The notes beneath the pieces were generated by a model that saw only the letters and a program-made list of their open reading frames with translations, searched no databases and was not told the origin of the DNA. Positions 30,171 through 43,204 of a stretch of DNA of 64,000 bases are shown piece by piece. Positions within the stretch are counted from its first letter, which is position 1. The number at the start of each line of letters is the position of its first letter. This DNA is from Argentina anserina (Eukaryota; Streptophyta; Magnoliopsida; Rosales; Rosaceae). The translations under genes and the position numbers were made by a program. The DNA lies in NCBI RefSeq assembly GCF_933775445.1, contig NC_065878.1:23014395-23078394 (forward strand), given 5' to 3'.

Positions 30171-31779
30171 TTTTAATTTTATCGCGATATTTTGTTTTAG
30201 GGTTTCGAGAAGGGAGGGGGTTTCTCTTTTATATTTCCTTTTCTCTCTTCTCGTCTTTTTCGATTTTTCAATTTCGCTTTTTTTTATTTTTAAATTCGGA
30301 TGTTTGCAGCTTTTGGCGATATATCGCGGGGTGGGTGAAAGTGAAATAGCCTTAACGCAATCAAATGCCGACACGCGTCCCTTTTGTGAGTAAAGTAACT
30401 TCTGTTTTACCATGGTTAATTGTAAATGGGTGAAAATTTTATTGTGGAAAAAGTTAACGAGCATTTGGTCCGATGAACAAGACAACAAGTTATGTCTCTA
30501 AAATAACATTTTCGCACTTGATTGAAGTATATATGAATTAACCAAAAAAAAAAGTATGTATGTATGTATGAACAAGGTTGGGGTATGTCAAGTCCGTTAC
30601 AATATGATCAATCTTGTCACTTGTTGAATTAGTTATGTCAAAAAAAAATTATAGATGAATTTGCTTGTCGGACTCATTTAGTACAAACTTTGCAAAACGA
30701 TAATAAAAACGGGTAAAATTATAAAAACATGGCTCAAAGACTATTGAATCCATCATATCACACTTATTTAGTTAGTCATTTATGTTTGATACAATCTTAC
30801 AAACTAACATGGAGATCAAGATCATAAAGTCAGTATATCTAACTTATTGTGATTATCGTGATTAGTGATCCTCATTCTTAAAGTGACTACATTACAATTA
30901 ATTGAAAGGTGTCAATCAAAGTGTAAGCAATTGCTCCAACCTGCAAATTTAATTTTACATTCAACCATAGAATATTAAGGTGCACTTTAACAAAAAGCTC
31001 GAGACATTATTGTTACATTGTCCTATTCAATAACATGGGTTAGGAATCCATACACATCTTAGTCTTATACTACTACAATTATACCCCGTTGACATCACCA
31101 GTAATGTTTAATAATGGCTTGAGATTCATCTCCTTAATCTATAAATTTGCATGGAAAAGTATTATAACAAAGATGATGAATGCCCCATTAGTTTAATTAG
31201 TTTAATGATAGTCAATAAAATGATTGTGACCGCTGTGTGCCAATTTTTAAACAGTAGCACTATTAGGAAACACAAACGTTTGGCTCTGATTTACAGAGGC
31301 CCGTAATTACTCTTCTTTTCATAACAAACCATCGTATGTGGCAGCATCAACTGAAGTGTCACATCGCCTATCACCGTTGATTGTTACTTAAGGGTCAAAT
31401 ATTGGCGCCACTTTCGGTTTGGTATCAATTGTCGAATTCTCCCTCGCATGGGTAGGTGACCGGTGCAAGGATTTTGTGTGAAAGGCTATGAATTGAGAGG
31501 TCATAACAATTTTCGAATTTTCGGTTGTTTGATGATCTGTGGGATTGAATCTAACAGCAACAAAACAAATTACATAAAGAAAGCGATAAACATCTTAAAG
31601 AGTAAAGAGTCGAACGCACGAAAAATTTACATTAATAATGGTAATGAAAGTATGTGGTCATCAATCCGTGTACTTATAGTGTTCATAGATGAGTTGATTT
31701 TTTGTGTGATGATATGAACAAACATAGATGTAATAACATGTCTACTGTTTCTTCATTTAGTTTATTGGAGTCTTTGTGT
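30171..31779. other. Intergenic, no gene recognised
   Basis: Promoter of the BED/hAT gene at the low end, then about 1.5 kb of A+T-rich DNA. The open frame at 31463-31717 resembles no family. Confidence 0.5.
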
Positions 31780-32106
31780 GGAGTGGTCCAATTGCTTTTA
31801 TCGAATCTCCCAAATGTATTATAGATCGAGCCATATTTTTCGCGAGGACAATCAAGCTGCTGATGCTCTTGCTAATTTCGGTGTTTTTTCATATAGTTTT
31901 ACTTATTGAGATTCAGTTCCAGATTTTGTGGTAAGTCATTGTAATAGAGATCGATTAGGATTTCCTAATTTTTATTTTCGTTAGTTGTTTGTTAGTTGGT
32001 TGAAAGATAATTGTATTTGTTATTCTTTAATCCTCTTTGTATCTTTTTTCATTTTAATAAATTTTCGTAATAAGATGTTTGTCATCTCTATACTTACAGA
32101 AAAAAA
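31780..32106 (+). mobile_element. 3' tail of an L1-type LINE (RNase H-like C-terminal remnant)
   Basis: On the plus strand, from about 31832, the frame reads HIFREDNQAADALANFG, the typical end of the RNase H-like domain in plant L1 retrotransposon ORF2 proteins. It continues with DSVPDFVVSHCNRDRLGFP and a stop at about 31981, again a common L1 ORF2 terminus. One stop codon interrupts it where Trp is usual (TGG changed to TGA, near 31907). A 3' UTR of about 110 bp follows, and an A run near 32099 may be the poly(A) tail. Everything upstream (endonuclease, reverse transcriptase) is missing, as in a strongly 5'-truncated insertion. Confidence 0.72.
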
Positions 32107-32660
32107 ACATGTATTCTACTTATTATAACATCGTCTACTACTACATATATACCATCAAAAACTTAAAAGCTAACTAGATTTTGCTTCATCATATCATTAT
32201 GATTGATTATCACTACATAGAGTTAGTGAATTGTAATATTCAAGCAAACAAGTAAGATACTTGATAGTACGAACTTTGCGTGACAAATCAACCAAGCAAG
32301 ATAGTTTTTTTTCTTTTTCAAACATTTACTTGATCCCGGAGGATATATGAGGATTTGTTTGCCATTCCTACAGTTCGTATACACAAAAACATGCTCAAAG
32401 TAAATAAACAACAATAAGAATACAAGTCTTCTTTCGGTCCGTAATTGGCGAAAATGATAAGATAGAAAACTACAAGTTCCTAGCATAGCTTCATAGTTTC
32501 AAACAAACACCCAATTGCTAAAGACAAGAAGCGCTGCTCGTCATTCTTTGATTATGTGCACCAGCTTCTGCGTTGGATTTTTTTACTCTCTCTCTCTCTC
32601 TCTCCCTCCCTGTTCTGTGGCCTCCTCCTCAAATTGTCCACATGCAGCTTCCTGTTCCTG
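32107..32660. other. Intergenic, upstream of the LRR receptor gene
   Basis: A+T-rich DNA ending in CT-rich promoter-type sequence (a TC run near 32586). No gene is seen. Confidence 0.5.
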
Positions 32661-32663
32661 CGC

Positions 32664-32670
32664 TATAAAA
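32664..32670 (+). promoter_or_regulatory. Candidate TATA box of the LRR receptor gene
   Basis: TATAAAA within GCGCTATAAAATAAAAG, followed by CT-rich leader sequence. The inferred leader continues to a donor at 32999/33000 (AA then GTAAGT), with a 5' UTR intron to an acceptor at 33346-33347. Translation starts at 33380. Confidence 0.6.
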
Positions 32671-32872
32671 TAAAAGCTAGAAGCGAGCAAAGGGTGCAGT
32701 ACAGTAGCTAGCTTCTTCTTCTTCTCTCTCTCTCACCAATCATGGATAACTTTAATCTAAATCTTATTGGTTCTTCCTACCTTCTTTGCATGTGGCCATG
32801 CCGCTTCCACAAGCAAGCAAATCCCAGTTCATAATCATCACCACATCACTTCTCTACCATCATTCCCCACTT

Positions 32873-32877
<5 letters not shown>

Positions 32878-32908
<31 letters not shown>
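32878..32908. repeat. (TC)n microsatellite in the 5' leader
   Basis: About 31 bases of TC repeats within the probable 5' UTR exon of the LRR receptor gene. Confidence 0.9.
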
Positions 32909-32911
<3 letters not shown>

Positions 32912-33379
32912 AAACTACAAGCTACAATGTGTTTCTAAACAACCCATTACTAAAAAAAGGTGGAGCAAAGAGAGCTATGGTGTGATCTGATACCAGCAAG
33001 TAAGTTTTTTTTTCTTTTGGCTTGTGTTTTTAATGATTTTATGGGGTTATGAGTTTGAGCTAGAAGCTGGCTGCTTGATATTGATGTGAAAGTGAAAGCA
33101 TATAAAGTGAAATTAGTGGGAGATTTTCTTACCTAAGTACCCAACAGATTAGGTGAAAGAAGAAAAGTGTGTGCTTTAGTGTTCTCCACTTCTCCTAATT
33201 CAAAGTTTCAAACTAAGCATAACTGCGTTTATTGACTGATCTCCAAATTCAATTCCCTTTAGTCAACTATATTCGGAGTACTTCTGGAAATTAATATTGT
33301 CTCTTGTGCTTAGTTTTCTGATGCTTCAATTGTTCATATTCATGTAGTTGGGACCAAGATTGAGGCTTTGGCTTAGAAA

Positions 33380-35562
33380 ATGGACAAGAAAATAGAGTCT
33401 TTGTTCATTTTCTTGATCATATGGACAGTGGTTCATATTGTGAGTGGTGACCCTGTTGAAGATAAGCAAGCTTTGCTTGATTTTCTTCACAATGTTTCTC
33501 ATACACGCCCTCTAAATTGGAGTGAAAACTCATCTGTATGCGGAAACTGGACTGCAGTGATCTGCAACAAAGATGAGTCCAGAATCATAGAGCTTCATTT
33601 GCCTGGAGCTGGCTTACGTGGTCCAATTCCTCCCAACACTCTCAGCCGTCTGTCTTCTCTTTCTGTTCTGAGTCTCAGATTGAATAGCTTAACAGGTCCA
33701 TTCCCTTCTGATTTTGCTAAACTTGGGAAGTTAACCTCCCTTTATCTTCAGTCCAACAAGTTCTCAGGGCCATTGCCTTTGGACTTTTCGGTTTGGAAGA
33801 ATCTCACTGTCCTGAATCTCTCCAACAATGCATTTAGTGGGAGCATCCCTTCTTCGATTTCCAACTTGACTCATTTGACATATCTGAGTCTAGCTAACAA
33901 CTCACTTTCGGGTGAAGTTCCTGACCTCAATGTTCCTAGTTTGCAGCAGCTTGATCTAGCAAACAATAATCTCACAGGCAGTGTGCCTAGGTCTCTTGAA
34001 AGGTTCCCAAGTTCTGCCTTTTCGGGTAACAATCTTTTATCACTAGCCCTTCCCCCGGCTCTTCCTGTTCAACCACCTAGTTCTTTTGTACCAAGTAAGC
34101 ACAAGAAGTTGTCTGAGCCTGCACTTTTGGGTATCGTGATTGGCGGGTGTGTGTTGGGGTTTGTTGTTATTGCCTTTTTCATGATCGTTTGCTGCTCCAA
34201 GAACTCAGATGGTGATCAGAATGGGCGTGTTGCAAAAGCACAGAAGAAACAAGCATTTTCGAAGAAGGGAGCTTCAGGGAATCGAGACAAGGATAACAGG
34301 ATTTCCTTTTTTGAGGGCTCCAATTTTGCATTTGATCTGGAGGACTTACTGAGGGCATCTGCTGAGATTCTTGGTAAGGGAACCTTTGGGACAACTTATA
34401 AGGCAGCTTTGGAAGATGCAAATACTGTTGTGGTGAAGAGGTTGAAGGAAGTGAGCGCCGGAAAGAAGGAATTCGAGCAGCAGATGCAGACTGTTGGAAA
34501 CATCAGTCATGAAAATGTTGTGGCGCTGAGGGCGTACTATTACTCTAAGGATGAGAAGCTTGTTGTGTATGATTATTTCGAGCAGGGAAGCACCTCTGCA
34601 ATGTTACATGGTATGAATTGAAGCACAGAAATTATTGCCTACTAAGTTTTGTGCTTTGATGATATTTACTAATGTTTGCTATTGCAGTTAAAAGAGGAGA
34701 GGGCAGGATTCCACTTGACTGGGACACCCGACTCAAAATAGCAGTTGGCGCAGCAAGAGGCATTGCTCATATCCACACACAGAGTGGTGGAAAACTTGTC
34801 CATGGAAACGTAAAGGCCTCGAACGTGTTCCTCAACCCTCAAGGATATGGTTGTGTGTCTGATGTCGGCTTATCAACACTGATGAGTCCAATGCCTCCAC
34901 TGGCAGTGCGCAATGGAGGATATCGTGCCCCAGAAGTGATGGACACTCGGAAGTCTACCCCTGCATCTGATGTTTATAGTTTTGGGGTGCTGTTGCTCGA
35001 GCTTCTCACCGGAAAAAGCCCAATACATACAACAGGCGGCGAAGAGGTTGTTCACTTGGTGAGGTGGGTGAACTCCGTTGTCAGAGAGGAATGGACAGCA
35101 GAAGTGTTTGATGTGGAGCTACTGAGGTACCCAAACATTGAGGAGGAAATGGTCGAAATGTTACAGATAGGAATGTCTTGCGTGGCCAGAGTGCCTGAAC
35201 AGCGACCAAAAATGCCGGATGTTGTGAAGAATGTAGAAGAAATTCGTCAAGTGAATACTGCGACTCCAATTAATCAACCATCTGCATTAGAAATATCTAC
35301 TCCAGCCAAAATACCTTCATCCTCTAAAGCACAAGCACAGGCAGCACAAGTACAAGCACAAGCGCAGGCAGCACAAGCGCAGGCGGCACAAGTACAAGCA
35401 CAGGCACAAGCAGCACAAGCACAAGTACAAGCACAAACACAAGCAGTAGCTGATATAGGGCTCATAGCATCAACCTCTCAAGCACAATCACAAACACAAG
35501 CTCAACCCCAAGCACAGGCACAAGCTCAACCACAAGCACAGCCACAGGCACAACCAAAGTAA
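33380..35562 (+). CDS. LRR receptor-like pseudokinase (LRR-III type) with Gln/Ala-repeat tail
   Basis: Two exons, 33380-34610 and 34688-35562, encode 701 residues plus stop. Order: signal peptide (about 1-23), LRRNT cap, about five to six leucine-rich repeats, Pro-rich spacer, one membrane helix (near 250-272), basic juxtamembrane region, kinase-like domain. The glycine loop (GKGTFGTTY) and lysine (VVVKRLK) are present. The catalytic HRD loop reads HGN ([10 protein letters not shown]) and the DFG site reads DVG, so phosphotransfer is unlikely. This fits the probable inactive receptor kinases of the At4g23740/At1g48480 type. The last 80 or so residues are an unusual run of AQ, AQAQ and VQAQ units with some PQ. 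A plasma-membrane scaffold or signalling role is inferred from the family. The intron in the kinase region is usual for this class. Confidence 0.93.
35328..35559 (+). repeat. Coding hexanucleotide-like repeat (Gln/Ala tail)
   Basis: About 230 bases of slightly varied CAAGCA/CAGGCA/GCACAA units, all in frame, encoding alternating Ala and Gln with interspersed Val, Thr, Ser and Pro. A short non-repeat break ([11 protein letters not shown]) near 35448-35480 divides it into two blocks. Confidence 0.9.
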
Positions 35563-36200
35563 AATTCTTTCTTCAGTTAGTAGTTATGATTTTATGATCT
35601 TTATTATTTCAAGTGATATTCCATCAGAATTGGGAAAACTTTCTTTCTCCTAGTAGGAGTTCCTATGTATAAATTGTCTTCTATGAAGGTTGGTGTTGAT
35701 GTTAATTTTACAGCTAGTCATTGTTTATTATATTCCTTGTCTATATGGTGATATTCAAGGTTCTTTTGCTAATCAATAAAACAGATCTCCCATTCCGAGA
35801 AAGAGATTGAAGGAAGGCAAAACTTAAAAGTCTTGTAGTGCTACATGCCTACATAACAGTACTCACAAGGAATTGAAAAGAGAACAAAAAAATGTGCAGA
35901 ACAGGCAGTGTCTGCAATTACAAACAATCCTTGATCGATTTTGAAGAATATTCATGTTCAGAGACATATCCATGATTTCATACATCCAGATCAAACTGGC
36001 TAAAAGTCTAAAACAACATCTACCTTTTCAGTATAAGAATCACACACAAATGAGGATAAAAGACCATAGTTCCTGTCAGGTTGGACTTGATACTGAGCAG
36101 AACCTTGGCATGCAACAGATGAAGAATGATTCATCTTTACAAAGTTCAGAATGGATCCCCAGCAGAGTCTAAAAACCTAGAACCTTTGCTGGCCCTGCAA
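35563..36200. other. Convergent intergenic space
   Basis: Holds the 3' UTR of the LRR receptor gene (a candidate AATAAA lies near 35775) and that of the minus-strand TH1 gene. The open frame at 35954-36172 has no resemblance. Confidence 0.5.
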
Positions 36201-38066
36201 TCACTTCCTCAGAATTCTAGTTTTAACACCTCCTGCAATTCATACAAAATGAAATGATTCAGGATTATACTAAACAAATAACAGGAGTAGATGTGAGCAA
36301 TTTAAGAAGTTACAAGATCCTGAAACAAAAACAGGTGTCCCACCTTCAACTTCTTCAAACTGAACCTCTTTCACCAATTCTGCGCCTGCATTATACTCAA
36401 AGCTGCAACAGCAAAAAAGAAACAGAGACAGCATGCATTCAGTAAAAAGAGCCTCTAGAACATTTGCAAAGGTAACCCAAAAAGTCAGTATTTATTTGCA
36501 AAGTCAGCATAAGAAAAGGGAAAGAAAGATGCTTATGGAGTCAGATAAATATATTAATAAAAGTATTATTGGGGTATTGTCCCATAGAAAGTAAAAACTT
36601 AAAAACAAAACTAGTCTCTCCTAAGAAGGATTCGTTCAAACATTATCAGAAAGAATTGTCTACATCATGAAGATTTTCACCTATATTGAAGGTACAGTAC
36701 TGTGTGATATCATAAACATTCTATGGCAGAAAAAAGCTATCCAACCAAGCAACCTTTCTCCTTTGAATCAGAATAAAGATAGCTCACATAGAAACCAGAG
36801 ATGTCATATCCTAAATATCCCCTTCTCAACAAAGTAAAGCTGATATTCCGATCTCAGAAGTGAGTGGTACGAATGGAGTTATATGCTGCACTGAGAAATG
36901 AATCTTTTGACTCACTCCCATTGCCTCTAATTGTGACATACATCATGAAGAATAGTCAGGTAGGAACAAAAATGTAGAGCTTTGTGTCGAAACTCGTCCA
37001 CGATACCTAATGCTACCTACTGATCCAATCATATCCAGAGATGCTGCTATACGCTAGAAATGATTTAAGGCTGATGGTAACCAATGAATCATATCAATTT
37101 TAGCAAAACACAGGCAAGGCTTGTAAGAAACTAATAAACACAAAGCATACAAGTGCATTACCTGTTACCGAAACAGACTTCAATTCCGTAATCAGAAGAA
37201 CTCTTAGTAGCCTCATCCAGGACAGTTACGATTTCCGTCTTGCGAGTACTGGCCATGAGCAAATCATACTCCGTGGGAATAACCACTACGAAAAAGTTAT
37301 CACTCAGTTCACTCAAGCACATCTTCTCCACCGCGGCAAGCGCAATCCTCCGCTTCAGGGCGTCGGCCTCAGGATCAACAATGTAGATAGCAAAGTCAGT
37401 GATCATCAAAATGCGACGCTTCATCTTCCCAGTACTAGTGAATTTCAACACTTTATCAGCAAACAAAACCTCCTTGTCACCTAGAAAACGCAATGCAACA
37501 CAATCTAAAGCACATTTCATCCCCAAATTACAGATATTTCTGAACCTAAATGTCGAAAATCGACGAAATTTCTGGACCTAAATATCGAAAATCGACGAAT
37601 CTAAAGCTTGATAAAGCAAATTAACGACTAAATTATGAGAATTTGATAGAGAAATTGAGGATTAGGTACCTTGTTTCTCCAAGATTTTCATCAAGTACTG
37701 ATTGGACCGGACGTCGATGTAGTCGCCCTTGAACTCACGGCGGAACGAGGTTTTCCGGCGGACCTTGACTCCCATGAACGGCTCCTGATCCTCGGTGACG
37801 TTGCTCCCCGACGGCCGCATCCTCGTGCCTTGTGCGTCGTCGTTCTGGGATTCCGTTTGCCCTTCGCTCATCTTGACCCGCCTCTGAAGATTGCGCCTGT
37901 CCATCTTAGCTCGGCCGGGTATACGGGACGGCGCGTGGCGTGCGGCGGCGGCGGTGGCGGAGGAGTGGAGATTGCTTCGGGTGTGCCGTGTGCGATGCGC
38001 ACCAATGTGCCTTTGGAGAATCTGTTGATTAATCGTTAAAGCAACGTAACGGCGCACGTTAGCCAT
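36201..38066 (-). CDS. Stand-alone myosin TH1 (class I tail) domain protein
   Basis: Exons, minus strand: 38066-37670, 37480-37162, 36402-36344, 36232-36201. The total is 807 bases, 268 residues plus stop. Residues 1-90 are basic and low-complexity (QQILQRHIGAHRTRHTRSN and a His/Ala-rich piece). From about 95 the sequence matches the tail homology 1 (TH1) domain of class I myosins: FKGDYIDVRSNQYLMKIL, DKEVLFADKVLKFTSTGKMKRRILMITDFAIYIVDP, ending EVEGGVKTRILRK. TH1 domains bind acidic phospholipids. No motor domain is encoded here or nearby, so this is the short plant-type TH1 protein and not a cut-off myosin. A membrane-binding role is inferred. The start is the first in-frame ATG; a more internal Met is possible. 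Confidence 0.8.
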
Positions 38067-39125
38067 GGGAAGAGAGAGATTCGGTGCGGTTGTGGTGTAG
38101 GGTATATGTGTGATCTGAGCCGTTTATTAGTGGCCGACATGAGAGGGTGCTGTTGAATGTGGATGATGGCCAGGGAGAGCCAGTGGTTTTGATTATAGTA
38201 ATCACCGTAAATTGTGAGGCTGGTGGATCAGAGGTGTAGTGTGCAGGACAACTGTCATGGGCTGTGATGCAAATCATTGCACTCTGCATTTTGTGTAATT
38301 GATTGCACAAGAATTTTTCTTATTATCCCGGCTTGTCTATTATATTACTTACAAATAGTGTAATTTTACTACATCAAGAAGTTGGTGTTTGCCTTCAAAA
38401 TGATACTCATGGACTCATGGTAATTCGGAAATTGGTTTCGAATTATCCTTCTATTACATAAACAATTAACTTTACGCAAGACCAACTAAATTAGAATTAA
38501 ATTCAACACTATTTATTATCTGAATCGTCAATCAATTAACGTGATGAACAATATTGATTTTAATCCTTATGTAAATCGGAGAAGTCCGCCGTATTAATGC
38601 ATCTTGGTCTCAAAGTCCACCCTTATATTAACATGTCAAATTTCATTCAAAATGAATTCACCTAATTCACAATTTGAAAAATAAAATCGTCGAGCATTAC
38701 GACCCACCGTTGAAATACATTTCAAAATTATTAATAATAAATAGTGAAAAGAAAGAATCGTAAAAAAAAGGAGACAAAAAAAGCAGTCGATGGATTCGAT
38801 GTTTGACGGTGACGGGGTGTACTACAATGGACGCATTCAGCCACCGTGTTATTGACCGCCCACCGTATTACCAATGGCGGCAACGACCCAGTCGCTTCCC
38901 ATTTCCAAGTGGTTTCAAAACAACGAAACAAAACGACGCCGTTTTACCCCCAAAGAATCACACAAAGAGCCCTTTATTCTTGGCAACTTTCGGCGCCAAA
39001 AAAAACAAAAAAGAATTATGAGAGAGAAACACTCCAGGTGGGGGACCCACGCGAGTAGGGAGAATTTAACCTCTTCCAATCGGAAAATGAAAAGAATTAA
39101 CAGGTCCAGATTCCAGAAGAAGCAC
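38067..39125. promoter_or_regulatory. Divergent promoter region between the TH1 and UBC genes
   Basis: About 1.06 kb between two genes transcribed away from each other. The UBC side has a strong TATA element at 39126. Open frames near 38803-39281 are low-complexity and lie in promoter or leader. No repeat is identified. Confidence 0.5.
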
Positions 39126-39135
39126 TATATAAAAA
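39126..39135 (+). promoter_or_regulatory. TATA box of the UBC gene
   Basis: TATATAAAAA, followed about 60 bases later by a CT-rich leader. A 5' UTR intron (39248-39355, CAG|GTACGT to CGCAG) separates the leader from the ATG at 39356. Confidence 0.7.
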
Positions 39136-39188
39136 AGTCGCTTCTTCTTTCCTCCTTCATTCTCAATTCTCCTTCTTCTTCTTCTTCA

Positions 39189-39194
<6 letters not shown>

Positions 39195-39219
<25 letters not shown>

Positions 39220-39220
39220 G
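39195..39220. repeat. (TC)n microsatellite in the UBC 5' leader
   Basis: TC repeats in the probable 5' UTR of the E2 gene, next to TTC repeats. Confidence 0.9.
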
Positions 39221-39355
39221 GCTCTCGGCTCTCGATCTCTGCATCAGGTACGTGTCAATCGGTTGGATTAGAAAGTTTTGATTGAAAAGTTTGGAAGGTG
39301 TTGTTGTGGTTTTGATGATGATGTTGTTTGGATCTGGTGAGCTAGGGTTTCGCAG

Positions 39356-41417
<2,062 letters not shown>

Positions 41418-42900
41418 AATGAGGTGCAGTATGTGGCATACGATGTCCTTATCTTTTCACTGTTTCAGCTGTGTATGAATGAATGATGTCTCTTGAATCC
41501 TAAAATTGGACAACAGGAGTTCCATAACATGTACTCGATTCGGAAAAGTAATGTCAACAGATGTTGCGTTTCTTATTGTTTGTATGAATTAAATGGTGCA
41601 CTTTAGAACAATCGATTGTGCCCCAGTTTTTAGAACAATCATTGCCTTTTTCCTTATTGCAACCCCTAACCTTCTTTTTTCCTTCCCTTTTTCGTGTATG
41701 CCTTCTTTCTTGTATCATATTTGACACCGCATTTTCTACCATGGGCCTTCAATTTTTTGAAGATCTGATAATGGTAATAGTTGGTAGTGTTTTACATGTT
41801 TTCATTCTTTCCTGAACTGGGAAGGAATGTACTCATAGTACTGAACCCACTTTATGAATTTGTCACTACCCTCACAGTTCTTCCTGATTCCGAGAATTCG
41901 GAGTTCCGTAATAAGAAAAATTCCGATTAACTGGAACTCCAAAAATGACCTCTCCAGTTTGGGACTATAGATCATTTCGTCGGACCTGAACCATTAAAAC
42001 ACATCTCATTTGGGTCCAACCGATCAAATCAGTCGGACTCAAACCGGGAAATACCAGAGTTTTCTACTAATCAAGGGATTTGGACTTTCATTGTCGGGCT
42101 TATGACGTCTCGGCCGACTGGGTATTGTAGCCTACTATCCTCGGGGCTACCTGTTACGAGTTGTGGGTCTAAATACGGGCCAAGCCATTTGCGCTTAGGA
42201 TTTGGCTACAAAGTGTTCACTTGTGCATGCCAACAAGTACCATCACCTTCTTATCAATGAAATTCATTTAGGGTATTGGAGGAGATCGAATATCTGACCA
42301 AATTCCATCTCCTTTCACCATCTGAACGAACCCAAGAACTTTCTTCGGAATGAATTTATATCATTAAGTAAAGAGAGTTATATAACGAACTTCCCAGTTC
42401 TAGAACCAAGAAAGATGGCCTTTCAAAATAAAAAATGAAAAATAAGAACCATCTTTCTTGGAAGTTTATCCCACACCGACACGAAAAATTGAAAAAAAAG
42501 AGAGGAGAAGAAACCAGAAAGAACCAACTTCCTCAAAAAGAGAATCAAACTAGCTTATGTATCTGGTAAGAAGTCAGATTTATCCGCCCTGCATTAATCA
42601 CATAGCATTTTTCCACTGAAACTCTCCAAAGGTCAGAATCTCGGAATTTAGAAGTTTTTACATCTCATGGCCATAAGAAAAGAAAATCTTGGGGTTTTTT
42701 TTTAAACAAAATTCTGCAGATCAGTAAATTTTGGATTAGAAATAGTTCTACCGACTTTGCATTAACTCTATGGATTTTATTCAGTTAAATAAAAGAGTGT
42801 CACTGCTAGTTTCATACTAATGATACTATAATCCTATGTCAACGTACTGACTTGTATATATGACAATCACTCAATCAGTATCTCAGATTATACTGCAGTA
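41418..42900. other. 3' UTR of the UBC gene and intergenic DNA
   Basis: Probable 3' UTR to about 41620. From about 41880 to 42400 the base composition changes (more G+C; a GGAGTTCC...GGAACTCC hairpin near 41909-41941), suggesting an unidentified repeat, perhaps an old LTR fragment, but I cannot bound it. A palindrome, AACCAAGAAAGATGG with its partner CCATCTTTCTTGG, lies at about 42401-42462. No gene is seen. Confidence 0.4.
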
Positions 42901-43197
42901 TTAATCTATCATACCAAAATCTATTATATAAACCTGGTTGTAGTTTTGTGGTTCGATTCTTGATCATACCTCGAGCTTTCATCATGTCGTGGGATCTTAT
43001 TTAGAAACACAAAAACAATCGATTCTAATATATCTTGCCCGAATCAATGAAGTACGTAGAACCCATGTAAGACACAAATGAAATGAAGAACAATACCTAG
43101 GAATGCCAAAATCCATTTAATATGTACTTGCAAGATCGGTTTGCCATAAATAAAATAGGTCGACATGGCCATTGAAATTTAGGTACTGTCCTAAAAC
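42901..43197 (+). repeat. 5' LTR, truncated (297 bp)
   Basis: Starts TTAATCTATCATACC and ends CCTAAAAC. It differs from the right-hand copy by two substitutions and one 1-bp indel. It lacks the first 119 bases of the 3' LTR (TGTTGG... to about 47535), so the left border is broken. A TATATAAACC promoter-like motif lies near its start. Confidence 0.75.
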
Positions 43198-43204
43198 CCT
43201 AAAC

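Noticed and set aside
29751..30488. 245-codon minus-strand open frame upstream of the BED/hAT gene
   Set aside because: It crosses the inferred non-coding exon, its donor and intron; Lys/Ser-rich composition without a domain. Chance frame.
35274..35465. Cys/Ala-rich minus-strand frame (alternating CAC and ACA residues)
   Set aside because: Mirror image of the Gln/Ala repeat of the receptor kinase on the other strand.
38803..39281. Overlapping plus-strand frames before the UBC gene
   Set aside because: They cover the promoter, TATA box and TC-repeat leader; the residues are low complexity.
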